64,000 nucleotides of DNA from Trachythela sp. YZ-2020 (Eukaryota > Cnidaria > Anthozoa > Malacalcyonacea > Clavulariidae). The stretch is taken from NCBI GenBank assembly GCA_016169945.1, contig JADLSH010000190.1, positions 2,170,001 through 2,234,000 of the forward strand, given 5' to 3'. Below, piece after piece: positions 1 through 11,879 of this stretch. The notes under the pieces are model-generated. The model did not search any database, was not told where the DNA came from, and worked only from the letters and a program-made list of their open reading frames with translations. Position 1 is the stretch's first letter; the number at the start of each line of letters is the position of its first letter. Made by a program: the position numbers and the translations under genes.

Positions 1-75
1 CCAAGAGTCAAACTGGAATTACTCTACTCAGGTGTAACTGAGGTGAATTTATAATCAGACAACTCCATATTGCAG

Positions 76-3000
76 GAATCGACTCTCAGGTCTCCGAGGT
101 GAAAGGAACATGCACTAATCTTTGTGTCACCAGCGGTAAAGAACCCTTCCGTGTCAACCCTGTTGCTGAAAGAAATATTGTGATAAATCTTTATTTTCAG
201 GTAATTTCAAGAGAAAACGAAGTGTTGATGAAGAAGTTGGAAAGGTATGAATGGTGGGAAAAATGGCAGACCATTGGTCCAGAAAATGTTTTAGGTCAGC
301 AGAAAGAAAATAGGAATTTTTCAAAACCAAAAGTGAAAAGAAAATATTGAAACAGCCCAGGAAGTGTATGCTTGGGCTTCGCCCCTTGTTCAAGTGGCTC
401 GACAGTGTACCCATTGAACCTAATTTGATCAAATACTAAACAACACCAGCAGTGTCGAACTGTTGTACGTTAGCTTCGTTAAATAAAGTCATCATTTTCT
501 TATTCTTTTTTAAAGGTCAAGTCAAAAGGCCAAATTTTGAATTTGATGTATTGATTTTAATAATATTTGTTTAGTCGAAGTTCAAGTGCGGTATCTTCGT
601 TATCACGCTTACCGAGTAGCCTGGGCCGAGTGAGATCATTAACCGACGATCCCAAACTGTTCACCGCTCCCATAACACCCCCGTTGCCTAGCAACAATAG
701 CGTCAGCGACAATGACAGAACAACTAGTAGTGAAGCAAAGGATTTAGCCCAAACCGCGACCCCGAGCAGTGTGGTCAGTTTACCTCCTGTGCGAAAGACG
801 AGGTCGAATCCCACGACCAACCCCGAGAAAGTCGCGAAGCCGGCAGGCCCGTCGCGACAGCAGCAGACGTTATTGAATATTCAAAAAGATGTTGAGTGGT
901 TGGCGAAACATCAAAGCAGACAAAGAAGTAATGCTGAAGCGAAAGCACAGAACAGTTCTCAAGGTGAGATGAACATCTAATGAAATGTCCAAACCAGTGG
1001 CGGACACTTCGCGAAATATTGGAGGTGCGAACTTAGGTTGCCAACATATAACCATCTTTTTGTTGCTTCAAATCTCAGTTCTTAAAACCTTTGGCTTAAA
1101 TTTCATTTCATTTTCTACTTAAATTATAGCCTATCAAGGCTTTTGTGGTTGTAAAATCATTAATACAGCTTTGTTACACAGTTAGTCAGCTATCATTAAA
1201 AGGCTTTGAGAAATTATGATCGCCCCCCTCCCCCCCCCCTAGTGTCCGCCACTGGTCCAAACCATCTCATTCTTGTTTCTACTTTCTTGACTATGCTTTA
1301 TTTTCCAGCTCTTCTACACGTAAAACGCACAAATTGTGACAAAAATGCAGCAGACTTGTTGCAATGTTGTTTCTAACTTGTTGACAAGTTGTCAACGGCT
1401 TGTTGACAACTTGCCACAAGGTTGTTGACTCAACAGACTTGTTACAAGTTGTTCCTGCGATTCAACAACTTGTTAACAAGTCGTGAGTGACAGCCTTGTA
1501 GCAACTTGATAAAATGACAACATTGTTACAACTTCTTGACAAGCTTGCTACAGGTCTGTTGTGAGATTTTTATGTATGTAACCTCCTCGTTTGAAAGATG
1601 TATCCATTCTCAGTTTTCTTTGTATCATATAACAATGTTATCTTGTGTACAGGCGACAAGCCTAACAACGAAAGCGAAGAAGGAAGTTCATATGAACAGA
1701 CAGATGGTCCTGTTACGTCGGTCCCGAGAAGGTTTGTATCTTAGATATGACAATTCAAAATTTGACAACTTTTCATACACTGAATATGGTATTTCACAGT
1801 GACAAGAATTGCCTCGATTTATACTAGAAATGGGTTATTCGTCAATATGCGTCATCCGTCTGACGGATCATCCATCTTAAGGTACGTTCACACACAGCGA
1901 TTTGTCGGGCCGATTTTAGGTTTTGCTGAGTGTTAATGACGAATATTTTCAGTTGGTGATGTTGTCAGATGACGTTAGCCACGTATTTTTCAAATATCAT
2001 TAACGTACATCTGAAATTGGCCCGACAAATCGCTGTGTGTGAACGTACCATTAATGTAAAATGTAAACACAAGACGAACTATCCAACGAACTAGCTGGAA
2101 TCGCGCAATCTATATTGACAATGGTTCTGGGAACAAATCGTGTTTGACAGGGACTTAGCCAGGATTAGCAATATACCCGTCAAAAAGTAGGTCTACCCCC
2201 CCCCCCCAAAGAAATAAGTTTCCCTTGGTCAGTGTATGTGCAGCGACTGTTGAATGTCAATATGTTATAGCAACATTTAAAAGCTTGTACGGTTATACTA
2301 ACTACTAGAGACGAAATACTGGAGTTTCGTTTTTGTTTTAACATTTTTTGCCCGTCCACATTAAAAAATACCCGTCCAAAAGACGGGTGGACGGGCCTCT
2401 GGCTAAGTCCATGATGCTTGATACGTTCCTGGCAGTTCCTACGCATTTTCGTCTGAGTAGACAAACTACGCGTCGCTGATAGATGATCTGTCTGTTTGCC
2501 GCGACCATTTTTTCTTTCCCCAAATTCGAGCTGTAGCAAACCCTTAATTTTTCTTATACGTTTTGTTCAGTGTAAAAATTTCTAAAATCCCTCAACGTGC
2601 AAAAGAACCTTCATCTTACGCCAAAATTTTCGCAAAGCACAAAGCTAGCCACTCAAAGAAGGATGAAACCGCCGACGAACTGCAGACGTCCGAGAGTGCG
2701 ACACACGAGGGATCTTCAGGGTCTCGTGTTGATGTCGAAGAATCGCACGGGATATCTAGAGTACAACCTGGGGTATCCAGGATACCATTATATGGGACTA
2801 ATCACTTCCACGGTTAGTATATGTTGGTATACCGTATTTACTCGATTGATCGCCGCCCCCGAATGAGCGCCGCATCTGAAGCTCTGAAAATTTAAAGAGC
2901 GCCGCGGCGCTCAAACGAGTAAATACGGTAATTATGTTCACCGGGTTTGTTTGTGTTTGGTTGTCTGTGTGTTTGATGACTAAAAAAATCAAACATTTTG

Positions 3001-3333
3001 ATACAAAAATTTGTGGCAGATCGATTAAATTTTGGTTGAATTTGGATAAAAATTGGATGATAAATTTCACGGCTAGGAAAAAAGTTAATTAAGAGCTTAA
3101 GCCTTGGGTAAACTAGCCTGCGTGGCAGACGGACTACCTGCGGCGGAACCCCCAAGGTTTTTTGCAAACCCGAAAACCAAAAAATAATTCTTATAATTTT
3201 CATTCGTACAGGTCACCCATCAGATCCGAATGAGAAATTACGCGAAGACTTAGATCTCCTGGCCAATCAAATAGACTACTACAGACATTCTTACTCAGAG
3301 TCAAATAATAGGACATTAAACAGACCTCGATAG
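76..3333 (+). CDS. 3' end of an unrecognised coiled-coil/low-complexity protein gene (six exons seen)
   Basis: Six exons join in frame with good splice sites: 76-98, 201-244, 575-963, 1653-1731, 2571-2812 and 3212-3333 (stop TAG). The gene runs in from the left edge, so its N-terminus is missing. The first two exons give a short charged helical stretch (IDSQVSE then VISRENEVLMKKLE) that looks like the end of a coiled coil. Exon 3 is Ser/Pro/Thr-rich and ends in a charged segment containing LLNIQKDVEWLAKHQ. Exons 4 and 5 are acidic and polar. The last exon has a helical LREDLDLLANQIDYYRHSY tail. There are no membrane segments and few cysteines. It resembles a cytoplasmic or centrosomal scaffold, but I do not recognise the family and assign no function. 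Introns 3-5 hold MITEs. It is unrelated to the lectin-like array that follows. Confidence 0.7.
1315..1580. repeat. Inverted-repeat element rich in acaagttg/caacttgt motifs
   Basis: The element begins tacacgtaaaacgcacaa and ends gagatttttatgtatgta, which are imperfect inverted ends. The interior is built of repeated ttgttgacaagttg-type palindromes. It lies in an intron of the first gene. Relatives sit at 7572-7895, 12160-12395, 16548-16830 and 28940-29169, so it is a dispersed element present in this gene and in the lectin-like array. Confidence 0.6.
1877..2054. mobile_element. MITE with TTAA target duplication
   Basis: Terminal inverted repeats of about 35 bp (ggtacgttcacacacagcga and its complement) are flanked by TTAA on both sides (1877-1880 and 2051-2054). 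A TTAA duplication is typical of piggyBac-like elements. There is no coding capacity. It sits in an intron of the first gene. Confidence 0.7.
2829..2931. mobile_element. Short MITE with taccgtatttactcg ends
   Basis: The ends taccgtatttactcg and cgagtaaatacggta are perfect inverted repeats around a GC-rich core (gcgccgcggcgctc). The element is about 100 bp, intronic and non-coding. Confidence 0.7.
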
Positions 3334-4225
3334 CCATAATCGGACGGCATGCAATGGAATGACAGCCTGCGTGCGGGCATGCAGGTCGATAAAATCCAGT
3401 GACCTCGGACCTCCATATATAACTGGATGGCCGAATGAAAAATCAAGCCAAATTAGGATGGCTTTCAGGCACATTAATCATAGTCAATGAAGATATAGTC
3501 TGGAAACTCTGTGAAAGTCTTTGTCCTATATTTTTGTTCATGTTTATGCAAACTTATGCACTGTGAAGACACTTAATTTTTGGCATAATAAAGCAACATT
3601 CAAATGCATCGTCTCATCGAATCACTCAAACGTATTGTTGAAACATTAATAAGCAAAATTTCAAAAGCTCTCTCAACATAAAATCGTAGCTCGTTGTAGA
3701 CGCTTTAATCTTTGCCGAGTTTGCGGACAATGTCTTGATTGACTTGATATCAGCGAAGGGGGCATTTTTCAATTGGAGTGACAAATGAAATTGTTCTCTT
3801 TTAATAGAATATTTTAGGAAAGATAATTTTTGTAAATAAATGTTACCACAAAATCTAGAATACCTGTTTTGCTATTATTAGTAGCAACGTTATATCAAGT
3901 ATGTTTATGTGTGTCTTGGACTTACATTCCCCACCAAAGCTTTATATACATGGTTTTCTATAATTCAAGAATCATACAACTGACTTTTCTCTGTTTGAAA
4001 TATAAAATACACGCTCTAAAGTTTAAACCCGAATATTCCTGTCTGAAACCCTAGCGTTTGCGGCTAACTTGGCACCTGCAGAGACACCTGTATTACTGTG
4101 GGCAACAAAACACTAACAAAAACCAATGCTATTAACAGTATTTATCTAGCAATACATACACAAAACAATGCACAACAGCACTGCAGAAGCACACCGTTCA
4201 AAAGTCCTCAAAAAGAAAAATTAAA
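3334..4225. other. 3' flank of first gene and upstream flank of the array, duplicated at about 13085-13867
   Basis: No gene is seen. An AATAAA at 3587-3592 could serve the first gene. From about 3405 the sequence matches 13089 onward (both start near tccatatataactggatgg) up to and into the following first exon. This makes it the left edge of a tandem duplication that produced the two type III loci. Confidence 0.5.
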
Positions 4226-4561
4226 ATGAACTACATTTTACTATTCATTACTTTAATATGCTGTGTGTATTCGGTTGGAAGCAAATTCAGCTTAACGCTC
4301 CAAAGTGCACGAGGTAAAATGAAATTGAAAAACTTCTATCATCTCCACGGCCACCGTCTAAAAGTTTCGCCTCAGGCAACGCTGCAAGTCGAAAAGGATA
4401 TTAAATGCACTGTCAGTTGCATGAGAAATAAAGATTGTTTTTCTTTCAATGTCAAGAAAATAAGTTCAAAATTGTTCCTGTGCGAGTTCCTGAATACGAG
4501 CAAATTTTTGGATTTCAAGAATTTGACGCGGGATGAAAATTTCGTTCACTGGTATTTACAG
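4226..4561 (+). CDS. Type III signal peptide + PAN/apple first exon; upstream alternative first exon or truncated copy (locus 1)
   Basis: The ATG follows aaaattaaa. The exon encodes a hydrophobic signal peptide (MNYILLFITLICCVYSVGS) and a PAN/apple-like domain with four cysteines in the order KCTVSC, DCFSF, FLCEF. It ends YLQ at the donor CAG|GTAAAG in phase 0, with no stop. No EGF or FTP exon lies between it and the second, very similar first exon at 6545. It could splice in phase to the EGF exon at 7396, making it an alternative first exon of locus 1, or it may be an orphan left by duplication. The reading frame is intact, which argues against long neutrality. It differs from 6545 mainly in the signal peptide and a few PAN residues (KIS for KLS, DFK for NSE). 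Confidence 0.65.
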
Positions 4562-4659
4562 GTAAAGCGTTAGTTCAATATGTTGTTTGATTACTATTTC
4601 GCCTCGTGTGAAAAGAGAGCTTCTAGTTTGACATTAACAAAGATCACTGCTATTTCTAC

Positions 4660-4930
4660 TGCTGTTCTAACTAGACATGGCCCTTACTGAATCTTTAGAG
4701 TGAACAGTTCAGAACTGATAGAAATATTCAGTCTACAGTAAGTTTAGGTTTCCTCCTGTAGTAACACTGGATTACTAAGGGATGACCCTTACTGGATCTT
4801 TAGGGAAAACAGTTTAGAACTGATAGAGCTATCCAGTATAAAGAAAATTAGTTATTTAACTAGGTTTCTTAACAGCGGACTTAGAAAAGATGGCCCTTAT
4901 ATAATGGATCTTTAGGAAGAACAGTTACAG
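4660..4930. repeat. Tandem repeat, unit about 110 bp
   Basis: Two to three degenerate copies of a unit containing cagttcagaactgatagaaa and gtttcctcctgtagtaacac. The same satellite occurs in reverse orientation at 6915-7260 and 15395-16215, and in this orientation at 11880-12150, 28690-28935 and 41240-41640, always in introns of this family. Confidence 0.65.
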
Positions 4931-6440
4931 TCGATTTCAATTAACTAACTTTTCACTAAAATGTTCCGAACTTCGTTTCGAACTTCGCAAATTCGTTGCG
5001 AATATCGAGGTTTATGCCTATCCGTAATGGATGAACGAGCATAAGAGATGCTTAGTTATGTCGCTACTTTTGTTTTTCTTAATGAATATTGCATACAAAT
5101 GCAGGAGTAATGTTAATTATGTAAGGTTATTGACTTATTGTCCTGAAATAATAATCTTTTAGGAAAAGTACAATAATGTATATTATTATATAAGAAGTAA
5201 TGGTAAATTATTGTCAAATTCAGATTTTGTTCAATCTGTAAATATTCTGTGTAAATACTTCCACGGCCTTATGAAAAAGAATGTAAATTGATAGCAAACC
5301 GCGTGACTGAATAGATTTAAATGAAATGAAACCAATATATGTAACTAGAATGACAGAAAGCCTCATTAGATGGGAGAACAAAAAAATAATTCACACAACG
5401 GCGTGAATAAGATTGGAACGTCACGTGAAGATAACAATTAAGGTGCTGTAATACGAGCAAAAACATTGCTGCAGCTTGCAACAAAAGCCGATTTCAGCGC
5501 ATGTTAATTAAAAATGCTCACACATAGTTACAAAGCATGAGACAACATTCGTAAACATTTTTAATTATTAACATGCATTGAAATCAGTTTTTGTTGAAAG
5601 TTGGGTTATAACGCCATGTTACGAGTCACGAATATTTCTCTTTGATCTTGACCCTAATCCCGACCCAATCCCTAACGTTAACCCTAACCCTATTGTGTGC
5701 GTAACATGGACTTAGAACCGAAAGTTGCATGAGCCTGCCCCCCCCCGGCGACAAAAAAAGAAAAGAATTTCTGTCGGAAAAGGTAAAATATTTTGACGAA
5801 CGCGGACAGAAATCGAAACGTGCCCCCCCCAAATTGAACCAAAATTTGCTTTGTCCTTGGTCTATGGCCGTTAGCTCCACTATTTTTCGTATTAAAATGT
5901 TTAATAGTTTTTGAGTTATCGTGCTTTTAATAGACACACACAAACCGACCCAGGCGAAAACTCATATTAAACATAATAATTCAGCTTTTGTTGTTAATGT
6001 ACGACAATCGATGATGTCTATATAAAGTTCGTGCAAAAAGAAAAATATAGGACTAATGTACGAAATTCTGAAATGCTGGAAAGAAAAATTTAGAAATTTA
6101 GTTTACAGAAACACAACGCTTCAACATCCCTTAACCACAGACATCAAATTTTTAAACCACAAGACGATTAGACGAACTGTCTGTAAACATTTTATTCAAT
6201 AAACGTACAATAACCCTCTATTGAGTATTGGTAACAGAGGGGGCTAAGCACACACTTTTTTGTTCCTATTCTAACAAGGTGGGAGGTTGGTCCTATTCTA
6301 ACAAAGTGGGGGGGGGGGGCTGATTCGGATATATTTTTGGAGTTTGCAGTTAAAGAGTTAATAAAAGACATTTGTATTTAAAATATAGCATCAATTAAGA
6401 CGACCACAAACTATTTAATCCTTTATCACCTGCGTTGCTA
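4931..6440. other. Gene-free stretch between the two first exons of locus 1
   Basis: No exon is supported. The stretch holds an imperfect 120-bp inverted repeat at about 5477-5600 (arms around catgttaattaaaaatg), a CCCTAA-type degenerate run near 5650-5695, and a dispersed repeat at about 5690-5960 with poly-C tracts. Related sequence of the last type occurs in type II introns (for example near 20215-20400). From about 6110 it matches the segment upstream of 15027. Confidence 0.5.
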
Positions 6441-6445
6441 ACAGC

Positions 6446-6454
6446 GATATAAAA
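6446..6454 (+). promoter_or_regulatory. Candidate TATA box of the type III gene
   Basis: gatataaaac lies about 99 bp before the ATG at 6545. The same motif sits at the same distance before the paralogous ATG at 15027, embedded in conserved sequence (cgctatttaatgcgtccaaa follows). Confidence 0.45.
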
Positions 6455-6544
6455 CAAATGAAAAACAAACGCTATTTAATGCGTCCAAAACCTTGACACC
6501 ACAGTCACATAGGCACAGCAGCGCAGAAGAAGAACAAATTTAAA

Positions 6545-8742
6545 ATGAATTTAACTTTACTATTATTCGCGTTTTGTGTGTGTGTCGCAGAAAGTAAGTT
6601 CAGTTTAACGCTCGAAAGTGCACGAGGTAAAATGAAATTGAAAAATTTCTATCATCTCCACGGCCACCGTTTAAAAGTTTCGCCTCAGGCAACGCTGCAA
6701 GTCGAAAAGGATATTAAATGCACTGCAAGTTGTATGAGAAATAAAGAATGCTTTTCTTTCAATGTCAAGAAATTATCTTCAAAGCTGTTCTTGTGTGAGC
6801 TACTAAACACGAGCAAATTCTTAAACTCGGAGAATTTGACGCGGGATGAAAATTTTGTCCACTGGTATTTACAGGTAAAATTTAAAGCAAGTCATTTCAA
6901 TGTAAACTAATCTAAACACTGGATAGCTCTATCAGTTCTAAACTGTCCTCCTTAGAGGTCCAGTAAGCGTCATCGCTTATTGGTACTACAGGAGGAAACC
7001 TAAACTAAACCAACTTTTTAGTAGTAAACTTTAACAATTCTAAACTGTCCTCCTAAGAGGTCCAGTAAGGGACATCACTTATTGGTTCAGTGTTACTACA
7101 GGAGGAAACCTAAACTATAAATTCACTTTTTTATACTGGATAGATAGCTCTATCATTTCTAAACTGTTCTCCCTAGAGGTCCAGTAAGGATTATCGCTTA
7201 TTGGTCCAGTGTTACTACAGGAGGAAACCTAAACTAAACAATCTTTGATTATATCAGTTCTAAACTGTCATTCCCAGAGGTCCTAGGAGTGTTAGTACAG
7301 GAGGCGGCCTATCCCGTCCCGGCGAAGGGCCTTGAAAAGAGCCCCTATATAAGTTGCTCAGAATGCCAAAACGCTCAATGATATGCTCTTCCCAGGAACC
7401 ATGTAATCCCTCGCCTTGTGCTGCTGAGAACTGGGGAAAATGCGTCGAAAATTCTGATGGAACAGCTGTGACATGCAAATGTTTTGAAAAGTATGGAGGA
7501 AAAAGATGCGAAATACGAGTCTTTGGTAAGTTATAAAAGAGAGGGAGTTCGCTCAGGGAGGCGAGGATAGTTACACGCGTAAAAACGCACAAGTTGTAAC
7601 AAACCTGCTGCAAACTTGTAGCAGTCTCGTAGTAGACTTGTAGCAGTTCCCAGCTTGTTGAATACTTGCTACAAGGTTGTTAACTCGGCAGACCTGTTAC
7701 AAGTTGTTCCAAAAACTCGTTATCGACTAATATCGTCCTGCAATTCAACAACTTGTTAACAAGTTGTGAGTGACAACCTTGTAGCAACTTGATAAAATGA
7801 CAACATTGTTACAACTTGTTGACAAGCCCACAAGCTTGCTACAAGTCTGTTGCGAACACATCTTGCTGACAAGATGTGAGATTTTTACGTGTGTAGTTGA
7901 GGAAAGTATGTTGTCCTGACCACTTCATGTTAGGAACACATAATAGTTTGAGTTAAATAAAAGTAGGAAATAATTAGATGAGGTTAGAAATAGGGTTATA
8001 GGGTTAGGGTATATAGGGAGGGACAGGGTATATAGGGGTTGTGTCAAGGCCAGCTCACACGGGCGATTTTTGCTGCGATTTTAGGTGCGATTTTCTTCTT
8101 CTGATGGATGCGAACGAGTGGATGAGTTAGAATGTTCAGATGATGGTACATATACTCAGAATATTCATAACTAATCCACTCGTTCACATCCATGAAAAGA
8201 GCAAAATCACACTAGAAATCGCAGCAAATATCGCCCGTGTGAACTGGCCTTTATGAACAGACCAGTGATTTCTTCATACTGTTTTGTGGTCCTTACATAT
8301 TACAGATACAAACGAAAACTACGCGCTGAACAAACCCGCGACTCAGAAGACCAACCCAACTAGAGCGTCGAGAGCAGTTGATGGAAATAGAAATCCTGAG
8401 TGGTCAGGTGGCAGTTGCACTGGTACCGACGTTAGCTCGACTGACCCACAGTGGTGGCGAGTTGATTTTGGCGAAAAAATTCCAGTTTCACGAGTTCTGA
8501 TCACCAACAGAGGAAATTGTTGCCCCCACAGATTGGGGAATTTTGCGATAAAAATCGGCAGTAGTTTAGATAATGATGGACTCTCGAATCCAAAGTGCGC
8601 AGGAGATAATCTCAGTGTTCCAGGTGGCCAGACCAAAACGTTCGCGTGCTCGCCTTCGATACAAGGGCAGTATTTGGTGATACAGTCGTATGTAAATGAT
8701 ATTCTCACTATATGTGAAGTCGAGGTCTATACCTCCCCGTAA
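6545..8742 (+). CDS. Type III secreted PAN-EGF-fucolectin-like protein (locus 1, complete)
   Basis: Exons 6545-6874, 7396-7525 and 8306-8742 give 298 residues. Exon 1 has a signal peptide (MNLTLLLFAFCVCVAES) and a PAN/apple domain to about residue 110 (KCTASC, ECFSF, FLCELL). Exon 2 is a six-cysteine EGF (about 111-153; EPCNPSPC through CKCFEKYGGKRCEI). Exon 3 is a complete FTP/F5-8C lectin domain (about 154-298), with NYALNKPATQ, AVDGNRNP, PQWWRVDFG, the vicinal-cysteine motif NRGNCCPHRL and CEVEVYTSP at the end. Phases are 0 then 1. Fucolectins of this fold bind fucose through His, two Arg and the CC pair. Here the two Arg and CC are present, but the His position reads CTGT and RGD is RGN, so ligand preference is probably altered. 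The first intron carries the 110-bp satellite, and the second carries two MITEs. Confidence 0.88.
6915..7260. repeat. Tandem satellite, about 110-bp unit, three to four copies
   Basis: Units contain ctctatcagttctaaactgt, gaggtccagtaag and tactacaggaggaaacctaa. It fills the PAN-EGF intron of locus 1 and is the reverse orientation of the 4660-4930 array. Confidence 0.75.
7572..7895. repeat. Inverted-repeat element with acaagttgt motifs
   Basis: The ends tacacgcgtaaaaacgcaca and gatttttacgtgtgta are inverted. The interior is palindromic (caacttgttaacaagttg). Present in the EGF-FTP introns of loci 1, 2, 3 and 5. Confidence 0.65.
8045..8252. mobile_element. MITE in EGF-FTP intron of locus 1
   Basis: About 45-bp inverted ends beginning aaggccagctcacacgggcg. 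The element is absent from the same intron of loci 2 and 3, which run directly from the ttagggt stretch to gtgatttgttcatactg. Confidence 0.7.
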
Positions 8743-9361
8743 AGGATAACGAAGACCAACATATCAAGCTTCTATGTACTATTTAAAAACGAGCAGGAGT
8801 GTTTTATTAATTAGGTTTAAAACCACGAGCGCGCAACGCGAGTGGTATATGACCTAATAACACACGTACTGCGAGTTTATATAAAGAATACTAATTAGGA
8901 TGAGCTTTTATATAAATAATACTAATGAAGATGAGTTTTATCTGGTATAAAGCCACTTCACGTGACATATTATGGTCGACATGATTTGCCAAAAAGCTTA
9001 TGAATTATGAATGCAAAAAAGTGTGACAAATTCCCAAAAAGTCCAACTATAAGTCCTAAAGTCTCCTACACTTTTTAGGAGTGATTTGCCCTCGTGTCCA
9101 ACATCGTCCAACATTGTTGGGTCTGTTTGAACATTATGTTGGCTGATGTTGGAAGATCAACAATCAACAATCAAGATTGTCTTTGCTCAAAAGTTCCATC
9201 CATTTACTGGAGCAACAATGTTGCTCGATGTTAGAATGATTTGAACGGGCCTTTAAGTCTAGTTTCCATTTGGTTGCAACTATCGTGACCATGCAAGTCA
9301 TGTTCGACGATGTGAAATAGTCTGCATCTATTTTGTCTGCATCTATTTTGTCGTTTGTGTG

Positions 9362-9933
9362 CTCCTGAACTCTAAGGGAACTGGAACGCTAACTTGGCCG
9401 CCATCTTTGAAGCCACTCATGATCGCCGCCATGGACGTACGGAACCGAAAAAAAACACCACTTGGGAAACATGGATTTACTCACGTTCTACAGCAGTTAC
9501 AGCAATGACTAAAAGCTCAAAATAGACCTCAATACCTGGGCTTTAGTACAAAATAAGTTTTGGGACCGTCAAAATGTTTTAAAGCAGCTTTTTTCGAAGT
9601 TGAAGAGCTAAGTTTGCTTCGGCACGTTCATACATCTGCCATTTTTTCGTGTACAAAACTGTATACCCCTCGAACATGTAGAACAGTGAAAACTATCCAA
9701 AAAACCAGGAACAGCTATTTTAAATTGAAGCCTTCGGATGAAAAATGGACTTTGCTTGCTCATTTTCGCTCAAAAACAAACTTTTGACGGAATTTTCCAC
9801 TCCTCGAAACTCTCCCTAGTCTTTTTGAAAGTGCATTTTCCTCGCGCGGTTCTCTTAGCTTGAGATTGGCTTCATCCGATCACAGGACTTGATCATTGGA
9901 GTTAGCGTTCCAGTTTATGTAGAGTTCACTGGT
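9362..9933. mobile_element. Inverted-repeat element, about 570 bp
   Basis: The left end tgaactctaagggaactgga is repeated inverted at the right end (tccagtttatgtagagttca). A 75-codon open frame inside (9560-9787) shows no recognisable domain. Confidence 0.55.
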
Positions 9934-10689
9934 GCTGTATGCAAATCAGTCTTTAATGATTGCAGAGGTATATCGACATTCTATTACATCGCCCACCTGG
10001 ATGTGTTCACGACCGTCACGACTAGGTGAAATGCAGTAAGAAACGAAGTAACATAACGTGAATGTTTTCTTTGTTGTAAAGGGGGAGAGGGGCTTGATAG
10101 AGAGAGGGGGGGGGCTTATTTGAGGGGAGGGGTTATAGATGAGCTATGGTATATGCAAGCATATAAATATATTTCATATTATATATTTCAAATTTTTTAA
10201 ACTTTACAATTTAAATATTAATATTCTTTACGGACTGTACATTGATGTTTATATAGTTTATACTTTACATATTTAATAACATAATTATTGATACTTATAG
10301 TCAGCGTTGAAATTGATGTTGTAGACTGTGATTGATGTTCACAAATAGATCATAATTATAGGTTTTAATACTGAGAAATAAAGCCTCCCACATCTTTTTA
10401 ATGAGTTTTTGAACGTTTTAAACACTACATAATAATAATTCATTACCAAATTTACAACGAAAGAGAGGATATTAATGATCGATCAATTACTATATCTAGT
10501 AGAAAATATATTTCCTTTTGGAAACTGGGAAATCCCGCGATTCGAAAAAACGAGCCAAAAAGCCCAAATTTATTGAAAATATAAGTTTGTATATATTACT
10601 TAAAGCTCGTTTCAGACGTCATATTTTGTATGGACCGCATGAATCTAATGCATAATTTATGTTACTTGTTATAGTGTTTAATAACGAGA

Positions 10690-10881
10690 AAAGAAAGAAA
10701 GAAGATCTATTAAGTTCGACTGCAATTAATAAACCGTTTAAACATGCTGTGAATATATATTGCATTGCCCTTGTCTATTTATTATTTATTAAGACCTTAA
10801 AAACACAGTACAGTTGTGCTAGGCGTCTACGCGATCAGCCGTTTGGCACGAACGTTTCCAGAAAAAAAGTTAAAACTTAAA
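10690..10881 (+). promoter_or_regulatory. Conserved upstream block of type I first exons
   Basis: Sequence from gttcgactgcaattaataaa through ctatttattatttattaaga to the ATG is closely conserved before 18666, 33635 and 39412, with the proximal part also kept before 23587. Conservation upstream of several first exons marks it as the likely promoter/5' UTR. Recent duplication alone could also explain it. Confidence 0.45.
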
Positions 10882-11039
10882 ATGTCGTCTTCTTATCTTT
10901 TTGCTTCGAACGTTTTTAAACTCGGAATTATTTTATTAATCATCAAACCACTGAACGCAGACGATGGTGCTAATGAAATGTTGTTTCGTAAAGTCCATAA
11001 AGGTTGGTTTGAGAAGCAATTTTCTTATTTCTATTTTTA

Positions 11040-11340
11040 GTGACTCTTAGACTTAGCCTTAAGTCCTGGTTAAACGAGAACAAGAGTTGCATGAGAGTTG
11101 ACTGGATATTACCACGCGTAACTGTCCAACGAAGATGAGAAGATGATAGCTAATAAGAGTTGCAACTCTCGCTCGTGTTTGACCGCCAACTCTCATCAGC
11201 AATCACGCAACTCTTGTTCTCGTTTGACCGGGGCATGAGAGTTGATAAAACTCTCATGCAAACTCTCGCTTGCCAACTCTCATCAACTCTCATTCTCGTT
11301 TGACCGGGGCTTAACTTAGCTAACCTGAACTCTTATTTAA
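11040..11340. repeat. Inverted repeat with gagagttg/caactctc motifs in type I intron 1
   Basis: Starts near cctggttaaacgagaacaag and ends near ctcgtttgaccggggctt. The same element is in intron 1 of locus 7 (39585-39840), with partial copies after 18786, 23707 and 33755. Confidence 0.6.
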
Positions 11341-11879
11341 TAACTTATTTTACAGGTTACAGATTAACCAGTCAAATCATATCAGAGTACAAAGTCCTAT
11401 CCTGGTTAGACTGTGCTCTACACTGTCTACAATACGCTAACGAATTATGTGTTGGTTTTAAGTATAAATCATCGATAAAGAATAATGAAGAAAACTGTCA
11501 AACCGTTGCCAAGCAACAGCGTGATGGCGTCAATAAGCCAGAAGCCGAGAAGGACTGGATAGGATTTAGTCAAATCCAAGGATTTAATTAAAGTATACTT
11601 GACCAGGATTCAAGTATTATCATGCTACCAAATAAAACAATATGGTTGTGATTTTTCTCGTGACTTATTGACGAGTATGACATGTATATTTAAGTTCTAT
11701 ATCAATGTTTACATTTTCATATCAGTTCTACGCTTTTTCCAGGACCCTTGCTCTCCCTCGCCATGTGTCCACGGCACATGCGTGGTGAACGCCGATGGAA
11801 CAAATGCCACGTGCAAATGTTTTGAGAAGTACGAAGGGAAAGCTTGTGAGATACGAGTCTATGGTAAACATGTTCAAAA

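Larger units (their letters stand above)
8743..10881. other. Intergenic region between loci 1 and 2
   Basis: No gene is supported. Contents: AT-rich 3' flank; a degenerate caacattgttgg repeat at about 9085-9260; an inverted-repeat element at about 9362-9933; an AT-rich stretch (10140-10380). From about 10380 begins the upstream flank shared by all type I first exons (aaataaagcctcc ... ctatttattatttattaagac). Confidence 0.5.

Noticed and set aside
7990..8040. Telomere-like tagggttatagggttagggt tracts (also near 12505, 16940, 31515)
   Set aside because: Only a few degenerate units in introns of paralogous genes; not a telomere or clear interstitial telomeric array.
8343..8708. 121-codon minus-strand open frame opposite an FTP exon (also at 17062 and 32147)
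   Set aside because: Antisense shadow of conserved lectin exons; it recurs only because the sense exon is duplicated.
9560..9787. 75-codon plus-strand open frame
   Set aside because: Lies within an inverted-repeat element, with no domain or paralog support.
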